Shown piece by piece: positions 45,097-54,395 of a DNA stretch of 64,000 bases; the stretch's first letter is position 1; each line of letters starts with the position of its first letter. The stretch is from NCBI RefSeq assembly GCF_016651105.1, contig NZ_JAEKEL010000001.1, positions 4,144,001 through 4,208,000 on the forward strand, read 5' to 3'. The notes below the pieces were generated by a model. The model was not told the DNA's origin and made no database searches. It worked only from the letters and a program-made list of their open reading frames with translations. This DNA is from Pseudomonas sp. TH15 (GTDB lineage Bacteria > Pseudomonadota > Gammaproteobacteria > Pseudomonadales > Pseudomonadaceae). The translations under genes and the position numbers were made by a program.

Positions 45097-45348
45097 ATGA
45101 ACAGTGTTTTGAAAGTGTTTGCTATTGCGTCTTTGATCGTGGTCCCTGTCGCGAGTTTTGCTGCTGATGGTGCGGAGGCGCTTCAACGGCATCATGAGCG
45201 TAACAAACAACGGTTTAATGAGATTGAAATGCGGGTACAGAGTAAAAAAGCTATTGAAACAGATAAACCTGTTGTTTCTCAGGAGGAGAATAAATCTTCA
45301 GGCGAGGTGGAAGAAGCTAATGCACGCGCGGCTAAAGAGGCAGGCTGA
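45097..45348 (+). CDS. Small exported protein of unknown function
   Basis: 83 residues. A Sec signal peptide 'LKVFAIASLIVVPVASFAADG' cleaves after about residue 22, leaving a short, highly charged, helical mature part ('LQRHHERNKQRFNEIEMRVQS'). Family not recognised; small periplasmic proteins like this are common near LysR genes. The ATG at 45097 is preceded by GGAAAAAG. The region is unusually AT-rich for this window. Confidence 0.65.
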   Translation: MNSVLKVFAIASLIVVPVASFAADGAEALQRHHERNKQRFNEIEMRVQSKKAIETDKPVVSQEENKSSGEVEEANARAAKEAG

Positions 45349-45423
45349 TATCGGCTTGGTTAGTCGGCAACTTCTGGCGAAATTACCAATATTGAATTGA
45401 ATGTATTAGTACATAGGACACTT

Positions 45424-46041
45424 ATGAGTAATCAGGTTCGAAAAGCACTTATCGTTGTCACTCACCCCGTTCCAGGTTCCCTCAGTCATGTTATTGCCGA
45501 TCGTATCAGCGAAGACCTTGTCGGGCGGGACATCGAAGTAGAGATCGCGGACCTTCATGCGGAAGGCTTTTCGCCGGCAATGACTGCAGGGGATGTAATG
45601 CTCTACCGCGGGGTCGGTGAAGTTGCCTCTGAGATCGCACGTGAACAGGCGAGGGTAGATCAGGCTGACATGCTCGTGTTCGTTTTTCCTGTTTATTGGT
45701 GGTCTGTCCCCTCGATGCTCAAGGGATGGTTCGAGCGCGTATTTAACGGAGGATGGGCTTATAGCGTCGATGAGAAGGGGCGGGTTGTTGGCACCATGCG
45801 CGACATTCCCGTGCTGCTTGTCGCAACGGCAGCCGGCAATGAAAGTGGCTATGAACGCCATGGCTATGCACAGGCGATTCAGAATCAGATCGTGGACGGT
45901 ATCTTCGGATATGTCGGCATGAAAAATACGCAGGTCGCCTATTTCTATGACGCGGACAACGCCACGAACGAGCGGATTGAACAGTTCGTTGAAGCCGCAA
46001 CCCCGCAGTTGGAAAAAGCGCAGCTTCTGTCCACGGTGTGA
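45424..46041 (+). CDS. Flavodoxin-fold NAD(P)H:quinone oxidoreductase
   Basis: 205 residues of the NQO1/KefF/MdaB superfamily. 'ALIVVTHPVPGSLSHVIADRI' is the FMN/FAD phosphate-binding loop, 'LVFVFPVYWWSVPSMLKGWFERVF' the flavin-ring region, and 'LLVATAAGNESGY' the third loop. It should reduce quinones by two electrons. It is followed 46 bases later by an NmrA gene, and a LysR gene lies divergent upstream, so a quinone or electrophile stress response is plausible. Confidence 0.9.
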   Translation: MSNQVRKALIVVTHPVPGSLSHVIADRISEDLVGRDIEVEIADLHAEGFSPAMTAGDVMLYRGVGEVASEIAREQARVDQADMLVFVFPVYWWSVPSMLKGWFERVFNGGWAYSVDEKGRVVGTMRDIPVLLVATAAGNESGYERHGYAQAIQNQIVDGIFGYVGMKNTQVAYFYDADNATNERIEQFVEAATPQLEKAQLLSTV

Positions 46042-46087
46042 CGGTCAAAACCGTCACAAGGCATCGGCTCATCGTAAAGGAGATAGC

Positions 46088-46984
46088 ATGGAAAAAGTAT
46101 TGATCCTGGGCGCGACCGGCAATATCGGCGCCCTTGCAGCAGACCGGCTCGTTCGTGAAAACGTAAGTCTGCGCCTCGTGTCCAGCCGCGAAAGCGGCGT
46201 CAAGTCGCTCCGTGAACGTTTTCCCAGTGCTGAGGTTCTGCAGGCGGATTGGTATGACCCCGCGAGCCTGAAAGCGGCGATGCGAGGCGTGGATCGGCTG
46301 TTCATCGTCACGCCAGACTTCGTGACGGACGAAACGGTGGTGACACCTAACATCATTGATGCTGTCCGGGAGGCGGGCAGCGTTTCGCAGATCGTGCGCC
46401 TGACCGCGATACCACCCGGTTTGAAGGCGACGGATATTTCCAGGGAAGTGCTGGCAACCCGCTGCGGTGCAGCCCAGCATATGGTTGCCAAGCCGCTCCT
46501 GGACGCAAGCGGATTGCCGATCACCTATCTTAATGTCGCTTGCTGGATCATGTTCAACTTGTCCTGGTACCTGGCGGAACCGGTCAAGACCCAACAGCAG
46601 CTTCTTATGCCGGCTGTGACCGACGCACGCCGCCGTTGGGTGTCCGAGGAAGATATCGCTGATGTTATCGCCAGAATACTCACGGACACACCGGAGGACC
46701 ATATTGGGCAAGACTACCTGATGACCGGTGCGGAGCAATTCGATTACAAGGATGTTGCGCAACTACTCAGCGATGTGACCGGCAAGACAATCACTTATGT
46801 CGACGATGATTCAATGTTAAAGACTTCGATGGGTGACTATTTCGACGCATTGATGACTTACTACACCCACGAGTCGCGTGATTATCTGTCGGTACCGGCC
46901 AGCGATGCGAAGTTGAAGATTTTGGGAGTACGTCAGACGACGCTGGCGGAATACCTGGCTCAGAATATTGCTATGTTTATCTGA
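46088..46984 (+). CDS. NmrA-family NAD(P)-binding protein
   Basis: 298 residues. 'ILGATGNIGALAADRL' is the GxxGxxG NAD(P)-binding motif. 'DWYDPASLKAAMRGVDRLFIVTP' matches NmrA/HSCARG proteins, which include quinone reductases and redox sensors. The usual SDR Tyr-x-x-x-Lys is absent, as in this family. AAGGAG precedes the ATG. It is in tandem with the flavodoxin-fold quinone reductase. Confidence 0.88.
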   Translation: MEKVLILGATGNIGALAADRLVRENVSLRLVSSRESGVKSLRERFPSAEVLQADWYDPASLKAAMRGVDRLFIVTPDFVTDETVVTPNIIDAVREAGSVSQIVRLTAIPPGLKATDISREVLATRCGAAQHMVAKPLLDASGLPITYLNVACWIMFNLSWYLAEPVKTQQQLLMPAVTDARRRWVSEEDIADVIARILTDTPEDHIGQDYLMTGAEQFDYKDVAQLLSDVTGKTITYVDDDSMLKTSMGDYFDALMTYYTHESRDYLSVPASDAKLKILGVRQTTLAEYLAQNIAMFI

Positions 46985-47443
46985 AGTGTCTGCGGACGTA
47001 TTTGATTGAAGCGGCATAACTTGATTCTGTATTAGTAGCTTTTGGCCGTAAATGGTCCCGAGGTGAATGTCAGCTAATGGCCGATAGCCGCCAGTCAACT
47101 ATCCCACGACATCGGCTTGTCGCCCCCAGGAGGCAAGCCAAACACCCTCCGTATCCCATTAAGAGACGCCCGATAAGGTCACCCCAAAAACAACATCATC
47201 AAAGCCGCGCTCAGCGTGCCACGCACCAGCCCGATTCCGACGCACCGCTGAAGGCAATGATCGCTGCATAGATCGGCACCTGGAAACTGACGACCTGTCA
47301 TGAGCGTGCAGAAACGTGGTTGTCCCGTGCTGACCTATTGATTCAACATACCCGTCGGTTGCAGCGCTGAACAAATGGCGGCGAATGTCGTTCATGTTTT
47401 ATCGGAAACAACGCAATAGCGCGGATGACTTCAGGAGCGAACC
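46985..47443. other. Gene-poor stretch with remnant coding sequence
   Basis: No intact gene is found. A 14-bp sequence GGCCGATAGCCGCC at 47079-47092 recurs directly at 47834-47847, on the far side of the ASCH gene. A decayed minus-strand frame lies at about 47165-47290. Confidence 0.6.
47165..47300 (-). pseudogene. Remnant of a membrane protein C-terminus
   Basis: On the minus strand the frame reads 'FQVPIYAAIIAFSGASE', then shifts by one base and continues 'GLVRGTLSAALMMLFLG' to a stop. The hydrophobic pattern across the shift suggests the tail of a transporter or similar protein whose front is gone. The parent family is not recognised. Confidence 0.35.
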
Positions 47444-47806
47444 ATCAAGACCTTATCGATTGTGCGGCCCAGTGGAGGGCGAATCGCTTCGGGGGAGAAG
47501 ACCCTCGAAATTCGCCGTTGGCATCCTGACCTGGATCCTGGCGAAGACCTTTTGATCGTTGAAAACGGGCGCTTTCTGCACACTGAGGGTGACGAAGACG
47601 CCGACGGCGTGGCTGTCGCCATCGTGCGGGTAAACGCTGTTCGCCCGTTTGTCCTCGCTGACATGCAAGCGGCCTGTGCGAATTACTTTGAAGAGGGTTG
47701 GCTCGCTTGGGAGTTGAGTCACGTCAGGCCGATCATTCACCCTGTGAACGTCCGCGCCGCACGCGGTATTTATGAGGTCGACTTCGTGCCTGCCGATAAA
47801 GCGTGA
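47444..47806 (+). CDS. ASCH domain protein with a non-standard or lost start codon
   Basis: About 120 residues of the ASCH (PUA-like) family: 'TLSIVRPSGGRIASGEKTLEIRRW' is its RNA-binding signature, and 'HPDLDPGEDLLIVENG' follows. The frame has no ATG/GTG/TTG before this motif after the stop at 47426. AGGAG (47433-47437) sits 6 bases before an ATC codon at 47444, exactly where a start is expected. GTG 47462 would cut the motif ('VRPSGGR' onward). The gene may use ATC, may start at the GTG, or may be dead. Confidence 0.65.
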   Translation: MKTLSIVRPSGGRIASGEKTLEIRRWHPDLDPGEDLLIVENGRFLHTEGDEDADGVAVAIVRVNAVRPFVLADMQAACANYFEEGWLAWELSHVRPIIHPVNVRAARGIYEVDFVPADKA

Positions 47807-47933
47807 TCATCAAACGCGACGAGTGGGGCTATCGGCCGATAGCCGCCCGGATAAAAACACACTTTTTCACAAAGCCCTCCCAGCCACCATTCAATGGCAG
47901 AATCCCCGCAACTTGAAAGTTTTGGAGATCACC

Positions 47934-49792
47934 ATGCTTCGTGCGTTCGAACGAAGACTCGACCCTTTTCCCCCTGACGAGGTACCGCCACCGCCCAATG
48001 GTCTGGCGCGTTTTCTTTGGGCCTGTACGCGGGGCGCTCGCGGTTACATCCTCGTGCTTGCGCTGTTGAGTGCCGCTGTGTCGATCTATGAGGCCTGGCT
48101 GTTTTCCTTCCTCGGGCAGGTCGTGGATCTGCTCTCGACCTGGCAGGCCGGCGGTGAAGCCTCGGCGCAGGAGAGCCGGGTGTTGTGGGGCATGGGCATT
48201 GTCATGGTGACCAGTGTCGGGCTGGTGGCGTTGCGCACGATGGTGCAGCACCAGATATTGGCGATCAATTTGCCGCTGCGTCTGCGTTGGGACTTCCACC
48301 GGCTGATGTTGCGGCAAAGCCTTTCGTTTTTTCCGATGAGTTTTCCGGTCGAGTCACGACCAAGGTGATGCAGACGGCGCTCGCGGTGCGCGACGTGCTC
48401 TTCACCCTTATCGAGATCCTCCCCGGGATTGGCGTGTATTTCATAGCGATCATCGCGTTGGCCGGCGGCTTCGCCTTGAAACTGATGCTGCCGTTCATTG
48501 GCTGGGCGGTGTTGTTTGCGCTGGCCATGTGGTACTTCGTGCCGCGTTTGGGCAAAGTCGGGCAGGAGCAGGCGAATGCGCGGTCGATGATGACCGGGCG
48601 TATCTCCGACGCTTACACCAACATTACGACGGTGAAGCTGTTCTCCCATTCCAACCGTGAGGCGCACTTCGCGCGTGCGGCGATGGAAGATTTCAAACTC
48701 ACCGGTTTTCGCCAGATGCGTCTGGTCAGCCTGTTCGAAATCGTCAATCAGGCATTGGTGGTGGGCTTGATCATGTCGGCGGGTGGCTATGCCCTGTGGC
48801 TGTGGCATCAGGGCGACGTTGGCGCCGGTGCCGTGGCGGCGATCACTGCCATGGCGTTGCGCATCAATGGCATGTCGAACTGGATCATGTGGCAGATGAC
48901 TTCGCTGTTCGAAAGCATCGGCACCGTGCAGGACGGCATGGCGACGCTGACTCAGGGCGCCAAGGTGCAAGACGCACCGGATGCCGGCGTGCTGGTGACT
49001 TCCGGCGGCGCGGTGACGTTCGACAAGGTGCGTTTCAACTACAACGGCGAGCGTCAGGTACTCGATGGCCTCAGCCTGAACATTCGCCCGGGCGAAAAAA
49101 TCGGTCTGGTCGGCCGCTCTGGCGCCGGCAAATCCACGCTGATCAACTTGCTGCTGCGCTTCTATGACATCGACAGCGGGGAGATTTGCATTGACGGCCA
49201 GAATATCGCGCACGTGACGCAAGACAGTCTGCGCAGTGCTATCGGCATGGTCACGCAGGACACTTCTCTGTTGCACCGTTCCATTCGCGACAACATCGCC
49301 TACGGCCGTCCCGACGCGACCGATGCACAGATCCGCAGCGCGGCGGCCAGTGCCCAGGCCGATGAGTTCATCAGCCAACTCAGCGACCGCCAAGGCCATA
49401 GCGGCTATGACACGCTAGTGGGCGAGCGCGGCATCAAACTGTCGGGCGGCCAGCGTCAACGCGTCGCGATCGCCCGGGTGATGCTCAAGAACGCGCCGAT
49501 CCTGCTGCTTGACGAAGCCACCAGCGCGCTCGACTCGGAAGTCGAAGTGGCGATTCAGGAAAGCCTCGACGAAATGATGCAGGGCAAGACCGTGATCGCG
49601 ATCGCCCATCGGTTGTCGACCATTGCGGCCATGGATCGGCTGATTGTCATGGACGACGGACGCATCGTCGAGCAGGGCACTCACACCGAATTGCTGGAGA
49701 AAAACGGCATCTATGCGCGGCTTTGGCAGCATCAGAGCGGTGGGTTTCTGGGTGAGGACAAGGGCGTGGTCGAGGCGATGGATCAGGTGTAA
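47934..49792 (+). pseudogene. ABC exporter (fused membrane and ATPase domains), frameshifted
   Basis: A single-base deficit at about 48331-48340 splits a 619-residue half-transporter of the MsbA/HlyB type. The 5' part (to 48368) ends 'LSFFPMSFPVESRPR'. The -1 frame continues 'DEFSGRVTTKVMQTALAV' through six membrane spans and an ATPase domain with Walker A 'GRSGAGKSTL', Q loop 'VTQDTSLL', signature 'LSGGQRQRVAIAR' and Walker B 'ILLLDEATSALD'. The substrate is unknown. GGAG precedes the ATG. The shift follows a TTTTTT run, so a sequencing error, mutation or ribosomal slip are all possible. Confidence 0.85.
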
Positions 49793-49891
49793 ACGGACAG
49801 TTGCCATTCGTCCATTGGCAGGCACTTACGGTGACGGATCGTCCTCTCACGATGAAGCGCGGAATTTCCGTGCTTCAGCAGGAGAGCCAGC

Positions 49892-50083
49892 ATGCAAATT
49901 GATGAAAAAGCGCCAGGCAACATCTCTCAGCAGGAAGTCACTCGCACAACGGACAATGAAACCGGTCACGACCCACGCCGCGACGAGCCTGAAGGCACAC
50001 TGCCGGTGGATGACGAAGCGTCAGTTGAAGAAGACATGAGCGATGTCGATGCCAACAACTCGGTATCAAGCGAGCATCCGTAG
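49892..50083 (+). CDS. Small acidic hypothetical protein (63 aa)
   Basis: 63 residues, strongly acidic ('DDEASVEEDMSDVDANNSVSS'), no hydrophobic segment, likely disordered. AGGAG sits 9 bases before the ATG. Similar short acidic proteins occur in Pseudomonas, but no function is known. Confidence 0.6.
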   Translation: MQIDEKAPGNISQQEVTRTTDNETGHDPRRDEPEGTLPVDDEASVEEDMSDVDANNSVSSEHP

Positions 50084-50142
50084 TCGAGAAAATCGCGTGA
50101 TTGAAAACCAGGCCTGGCGCTTATCCAGGATGACTCTGTCAC

Positions 50143-50172
50143 TGTGGCGAGGGAGCGCGCTCGCTCGCCACA
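50143..50172. terminator. Hairpin between convergent genes
   Basis: 'TGTGGCGAGGGAGCG' and its complement form a long stem with few mismatches, between the small acidic gene and oprB. Same family as 6698 and 25623. Confidence 0.6.
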
Positions 50173-50215
50173 AATGACTTTTGGTTTTCACTGTTCCTGG
50201 CTCAACGGCCCAAGA

Positions 50216-51514
50216 TCAGAGTGCCGCTTTCACCTGCAAACCAAACACCAGCGCATTGTCGATGTCTTGCCCGGAGAACGCGCCCGGCTCGATGATGTAT
50301 TGCACATTCGGGCGCAACGTCAGCCAAGGCGTGGCTTGATAACCGTAGCCCAGTTCAATCAATTGCTCAGCGCTGTCCAGGTTCGGGAACGCGGCGTCAT
50401 TGGCCATGGCGGCGTCCTGCTGAACATCGCGACTGCGCGGGTTCGGTACTGCACGACCGTAGCCCAACGCAACGGTGTCACGCGGGCGTCCTTCGAACGG
50501 TTTGTACAGAACCACGCCAGTGCCATACCACTTGCTGAACGGCGAGGCCGCTTCGCTGGCCGCCGAGTATTGGCCGAAGGCGTGCAGACTGCGGCCCTCG
50601 GAAGTAGGCGAACTCCACACAGCCTGATCAATCAACAGGTAATGACCGCCGCGACCGGACACTTGCTTATCGCTGCCGATGCGTTTCACGTCGGAGCTGT
50701 CGTAGTAGTAGCCGACCTTGTATTCGCCAGGCAGGTCACCCGCGTGCTTGTACACCAGCTCGATCGGCACCACGGTGCCTGTCGTGTGTTTCGGCCCCAG
50801 GTGCCAGGCGCGGCTGGAGTTGCCGTTGCTTTCCGGGTCGACGTTGAACGCCGCCACGCGCAGTTGCCAGGACGGCGACAGGTCGTATTTCACCCGCACG
50901 CCCAAATGAGCGTTGGGGTAGTTGGTCCAGCCGCTGCCACCGGACATGTTCAGCGGGTGGCCGCAGAAACCGGCGTTCATGAAGTTGCAGAGGATGCCGC
51001 TGTCGAGGCCGCCGAGGTCGTTGCCCATGGCCATGTAACCGAGCTTTACATTCAGCGACGGGGTAAACAGGCTGCGCTCGTAACTCAGTTCGGTCAGGCG
51101 CGTGTACAGCCCGCCGTAGTTTTCCTGGATCGGCAGACGGTTGCCGACGAGGTCTTCCGAGGCACTGTTGCCGCGTCGGTCATTGATAGTCAACTGGACC
51201 TTGCCGGCATTGTCGAAGCCGTACAATTTGCTCAGATCGAACTGCACCCCGAGCTTGATGTTCTGCGAATAACGCGCCGAGCGATGCAGGCCACCGTCAG
51301 CGTTGTAGGCGGTTTCGCCGCTGTAGTCGCCAGTGAACTTGACGCCTTCTTCGTCCATCTGGTGACGCAAGCCACCCCAGTCACCGGTGAGGGTGCTGCG
51401 GGTCAACAGATCAGTATCGTTGTCGGCCAGCGCGGGGAGGGTGGTGGTGCAAGCGAAGCCCATCAACAGGCCTTTGAACAGGTCAGAACGCGAAAAACGA
51501 ACAGCCGATAGCAT
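50216..51514 (-). CDS. oprB: OprB-family carbohydrate-selective porin
   Basis: 432 residues. A signal peptide ends at 'TTLPALAD', then 'LTGDWGGLRHQMDEEGVKFTGDYSGE' gives the OprB family N-terminus and the C-terminus ends in a short barrel strand ('VFGLQVKAAL'). It allows glucose and related sugars through the outer membrane. It lies 104 bases downstream of gcd on the same strand, so uptake and periplasmic oxidation are linked. AGGAAG precedes the ATG at 51514. Confidence 0.92.
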   Translation of the reverse strand: MLSAVRFSRSDLFKGLLMGFACTTTLPALADNDTDLLTRSTLTGDWGGLRHQMDEEGVKFTGDYSGETAYNADGGLHRSARYSQNIKLGVQFDLSKLYGFDNAGKVQLTINDRRGNSASEDLVGNRLPIQENYGGLYTRLTELSYERSLFTPSLNVKLGYMAMGNDLGGLDSGILCNFMNAGFCGHPLNMSGGSGWTNYPNAHLGVRVKYDLSPSWQLRVAAFNVDPESNGNSSRAWHLGPKHTTGTVVPIELVYKHAGDLPGEYKVGYYYDSSDVKRIGSDKQVSGRGGHYLLIDQAVWSSPTSEGRSLHAFGQYSAASEAASPFSKWYGTGVVLYKPFEGRPRDTVALGYGRAVPNPRSRDVQQDAAMANDAAFPNLDSAEQLIELGYGYQATPWLTLRPNVQYIIEPGAFSGQDIDNALVFGLQVKAAL

Positions 51515-51618
51515 GTAAATCTTCCTGCAGAAAACTTGAGCAATAGGGGAAAAGCAGCGCGGCACCCGAAGGTGCCGCGCTCAAAGCAAGCGTCCGCGCT
51601 TAACGTGGACGCAGTGGC

Positions 51619-54023
51619 TTACGGCAGGGCATACGCCATCACGTAATCGCCGCGATCCGTCGACTGGCGAGCGCCGCCGGCGGTGATGACGATGTACTGT
51701 TTGCCGGTCTTCGGCGAAACGTAGGTCATCGGGCCGCCCTGGCTGCCGACTGGCAGACGCGCCTTCCAGATTTCTTCACCGTTGCCGCTGTTGAACGCGC
51801 GCAGGTAGAAGTCCTGGGTGCCAGCGATGAAGATCAAGCCGCCCTGGGTCGACAGGGTGCCGCCGAGGGTTGGCAGGCCGATTTTGATCGGCAAGTGCAT
51901 ACGAATGCCCAGCGGGCCGGTGTCCTCAACAGTCCCCACCGGAACCTGCCAAGCGACTTTCTGAGTCTTCATGTCGATGGCGGTCAGCGTGCCGAACGGT
52001 GGTGCCTGGCAAGGAATGCCGGCAACCGACAGGAAGCGGTTTTTGTTGACCGCATAAGGCGTGCCTTTGAGCGGTACAGCGCCCATGCCGGTATTCAGCG
52101 CTTCGCCACCAGAAGAGGCTTGAGCTTTGTTCTGCGACGGGATCATCTGAATCCACAGACCCAGGCGCATGTCGTTGACGAAGATGAAACCGTGCACCGG
52201 ATCAGTCGAGATACTGCCCCAGTTCATGCCACCCAACGAACCCGGGAAACTCAGGGATTTGTCGGTGCCCGGCGCGGTGTACAAGCCGTCGTAGCGCATG
52301 CCCTTGAAGTCGATGCGGCAGAGCAATTGATCGTAAGGGGTTGCGCCCCACATGTCGGATTCGGTCAGGTGCTGAGCACCGATTTCGGGCATGCCCACCG
52401 ATTTCGGCTGAGTAGGGGAGTACGGTTCGTTCGGGATGTTCGCCGCTTTGACCGGGACTTCTTTAACGTCGGTCAGCGGTTTGCCGGTGGCCCGGTCAAG
52501 CACGTAGATCTGCCCGGCCTTGGTGCCGATGACCAGCGCAGGGATGCTTTTGCCGTCCTTGGTGAAGTCGATCAGGCTCGGCTGCATCGGCAGGTCGAAG
52601 TCCCAGAGGTCGTTGTGCACGGTCTGGAACACCCAGCGCTCTTCACCGCTGGTAGCGTCGAGCGCGAGGATCGAGGCGCCGTAGGTGTGATCGAGCTTGC
52701 TGCGTTCGACACCATAGATGTCGGTGGACGAACTGCCCATCGGCAGGAAGACCGTGTTGGTCGCCGGGTCATAAGACATCGGTGCCCAGCTGTTCGGCGT
52801 GCTGCGCACATAGGTACTGCCGTCGGCCGGTGCCTTTTATCCTGCGGATTGCCCGGGTCGAACGCCCAGCGCATGGCGCCAGTCATCACGTCGAAACCAC
52901 GGATCACACCACCTGGCATGTCGGTCTGCACGTTGTCGGCCACGCGACCGCCAACCACCACGGTGGTGCCGGCCATCAGCGGCGCGGAAGACAATTGATA
53001 GTAGCTGTCCGGGACATCACCCAGACCGGCCTTCAGATCAACCTGGCCGTTGTTGCCGAAACCCTGGCAGAACTCGCCGGTATCGGCATCGACCGCGATC
53101 AGGCGAGCGTCGATGGTGTTGGTCAGCAAACGACGCTGGCAATTGGCGGCCGGCGCTGGTTTGGCTTCGATGATGGTCGAGTTGGACGGCTGAGCGATCT
53201 CTTTCGTGGCGTCGAAATAGGCCATGCCACGGCAACGCTGCCAGACTTTCGACTGCGCGTTGATCGGGTTCTTCCACAGCTCTTTACCGCTGTCGGCATC
53301 GAGGGCGATCAGGTTGTTGTGCGGGGTGCAGATGAACACTTTGTTGCCGACCTGCAGCGGGGTGAGCTGGTCTTCGGCGCCGTTGCCATCGCTTTCTGCG
53401 ACGTCACCGGTGTGATATGTCCACGCGACTTTCAGCTTGTCGACGTTGCTGCGATTGATCTGGTCCAGCGCGGCGAAGCGGCTGCCACCTTCGGTATTAC
53501 CGTAGTGTGCCCAGTCTTTTTGCGCCGTAGCCGGCTCAACCGGGGTCAAGCCCGGGCCTGTGCCGGTCGCCGCCACGGTAGGGTGGGCGACGAACATATT
53601 GCCCGCCGCCACAACCACGCCGACCGCCAGCACCGCAGCCACGGCGTAGGCGCCGCGACCGGCAACGCTACCGTTGGCACGCTTGAGCAGCGGATAGACC
53701 AGCGCCACGACCAGGCCAATGACACTGAACATGAACAGACGCGAGAACACCGGCCAGAACACCAGCCCGGCATCGCTCACCGCCCAGATCGCCGTGCCTA
53801 CCAGGAAAGCCGCGAACAACCAGGCACCGGCCAGTTTGAAGCGCGCGATCAGCAGACCGGAAGCGGCCATCACCAGACCACCGACCAGGAAGTACCAGGA
53901 ACCTCCCAGGCTGACCAATTTCACGCCGCCAGCGGCCAGCGCAAGGCCGAGCAGGGCGATGACGACGCCCAGCCCGACCAGAATGAATTTTGATATGCCC
54001 GAGAGGCGTTGACTCTGCTTCAC
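51619..54023 (-). pseudogene. gcd: PQQ-dependent membrane glucose dehydrogenase, frameshifted
   Basis: Adding one base restores an 801-residue protein of the size usual for Gcd. The N-terminal part has five membrane spans, then the quinoprotein propeller with 'DWAHYGNTEGGSRFAALDQI' (PQQ domain start) and repeated blades. At about 52840 the minus-strand sequence reads GATAAAAGGCA where GATAAAAAGGCA would continue into 'APADGSTYVRSTPNSWAPM'. The enzyme oxidises glucose to gluconate in the periplasm and feeds ubiquinone. Because Gcd is central in Pseudomonas and the change is in an A run, sequencing error is likely; if real, the strain would lack direct glucose oxidation. Confidence 0.88.
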
Positions 54024-54395
54024 GTTGAGTGTCCCGTTGAAATGAGGCGCGCATTATATAGTTAGGTAACTACCTAGTTAAATCACAAATTTCAACGTGA
54101 AGCGTAGTTCGCGCTTTTGACTCGTGCCTGAGAGGGCTCAGATGGTGAAAAGTCTGTCGAAATGGGTTCAAAAATGGCTGTTCTGTAGGATTTATTATGA
54201 TTTTTGACAGATTTAGGATGCCGCGCTCTCAGGCGTAAATCATTTGCGCCAGGTTGTAAATGCGACGAATAACCGCCCGGCATGCCGATCCAGAGCGGTC
54301 AGCGGACGCATCGAGCTATATGGATATGCTTATTTAATCTTTGAATTCGCCTTGGTTTACCGCTCAACTGGCGCTTTTTTGATAGGTGGCTATTC
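54024..54395. other. Regulatory stretch between divergent gcd and solA-like genes
   Basis: No gene is seen. It contains the gcd promoter with its palindrome (54053-54082). A 19-bp pseudo-palindrome GGCGtAAATcATTTgCGCC lies at 54232-54250, nearer the solA-like gene. A 9-bp inverted pair GCCTGAGAG (54126-54134) / CTCTCAGGC (54226-54234) is 91 bases apart. The last two may be regulator sites. Confidence 0.55.
54053..54082 (-). promoter_or_regulatory. gcd promoter with operator in the spacer
   Basis: On the minus strand TTTAAC (54082-54077) and TATAAT (54058-54053) are 18 bases apart. The spacer holds the palindrome TAGGTA-GT-TACCTA (54063-54076). A repressor bound there would block polymerase directly; alternatively a MerR-like activator could twist the spacer. 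Confidence 0.6.

Noticed and set aside
52782..53993. A 403-residue plus-strand frame opposite gcd
   Set aside because: Antisense shadow of the quinoprotein; the minus strand has signal, membrane spans and PQQ propeller sequence.
54126..54234. CTGAGAG-like sequence as part of a TPP or glycine riboswitch
   Set aside because: Only a short motif matches; the other conserved segments of those aptamers are missing and the downstream gene is not in either pathway.
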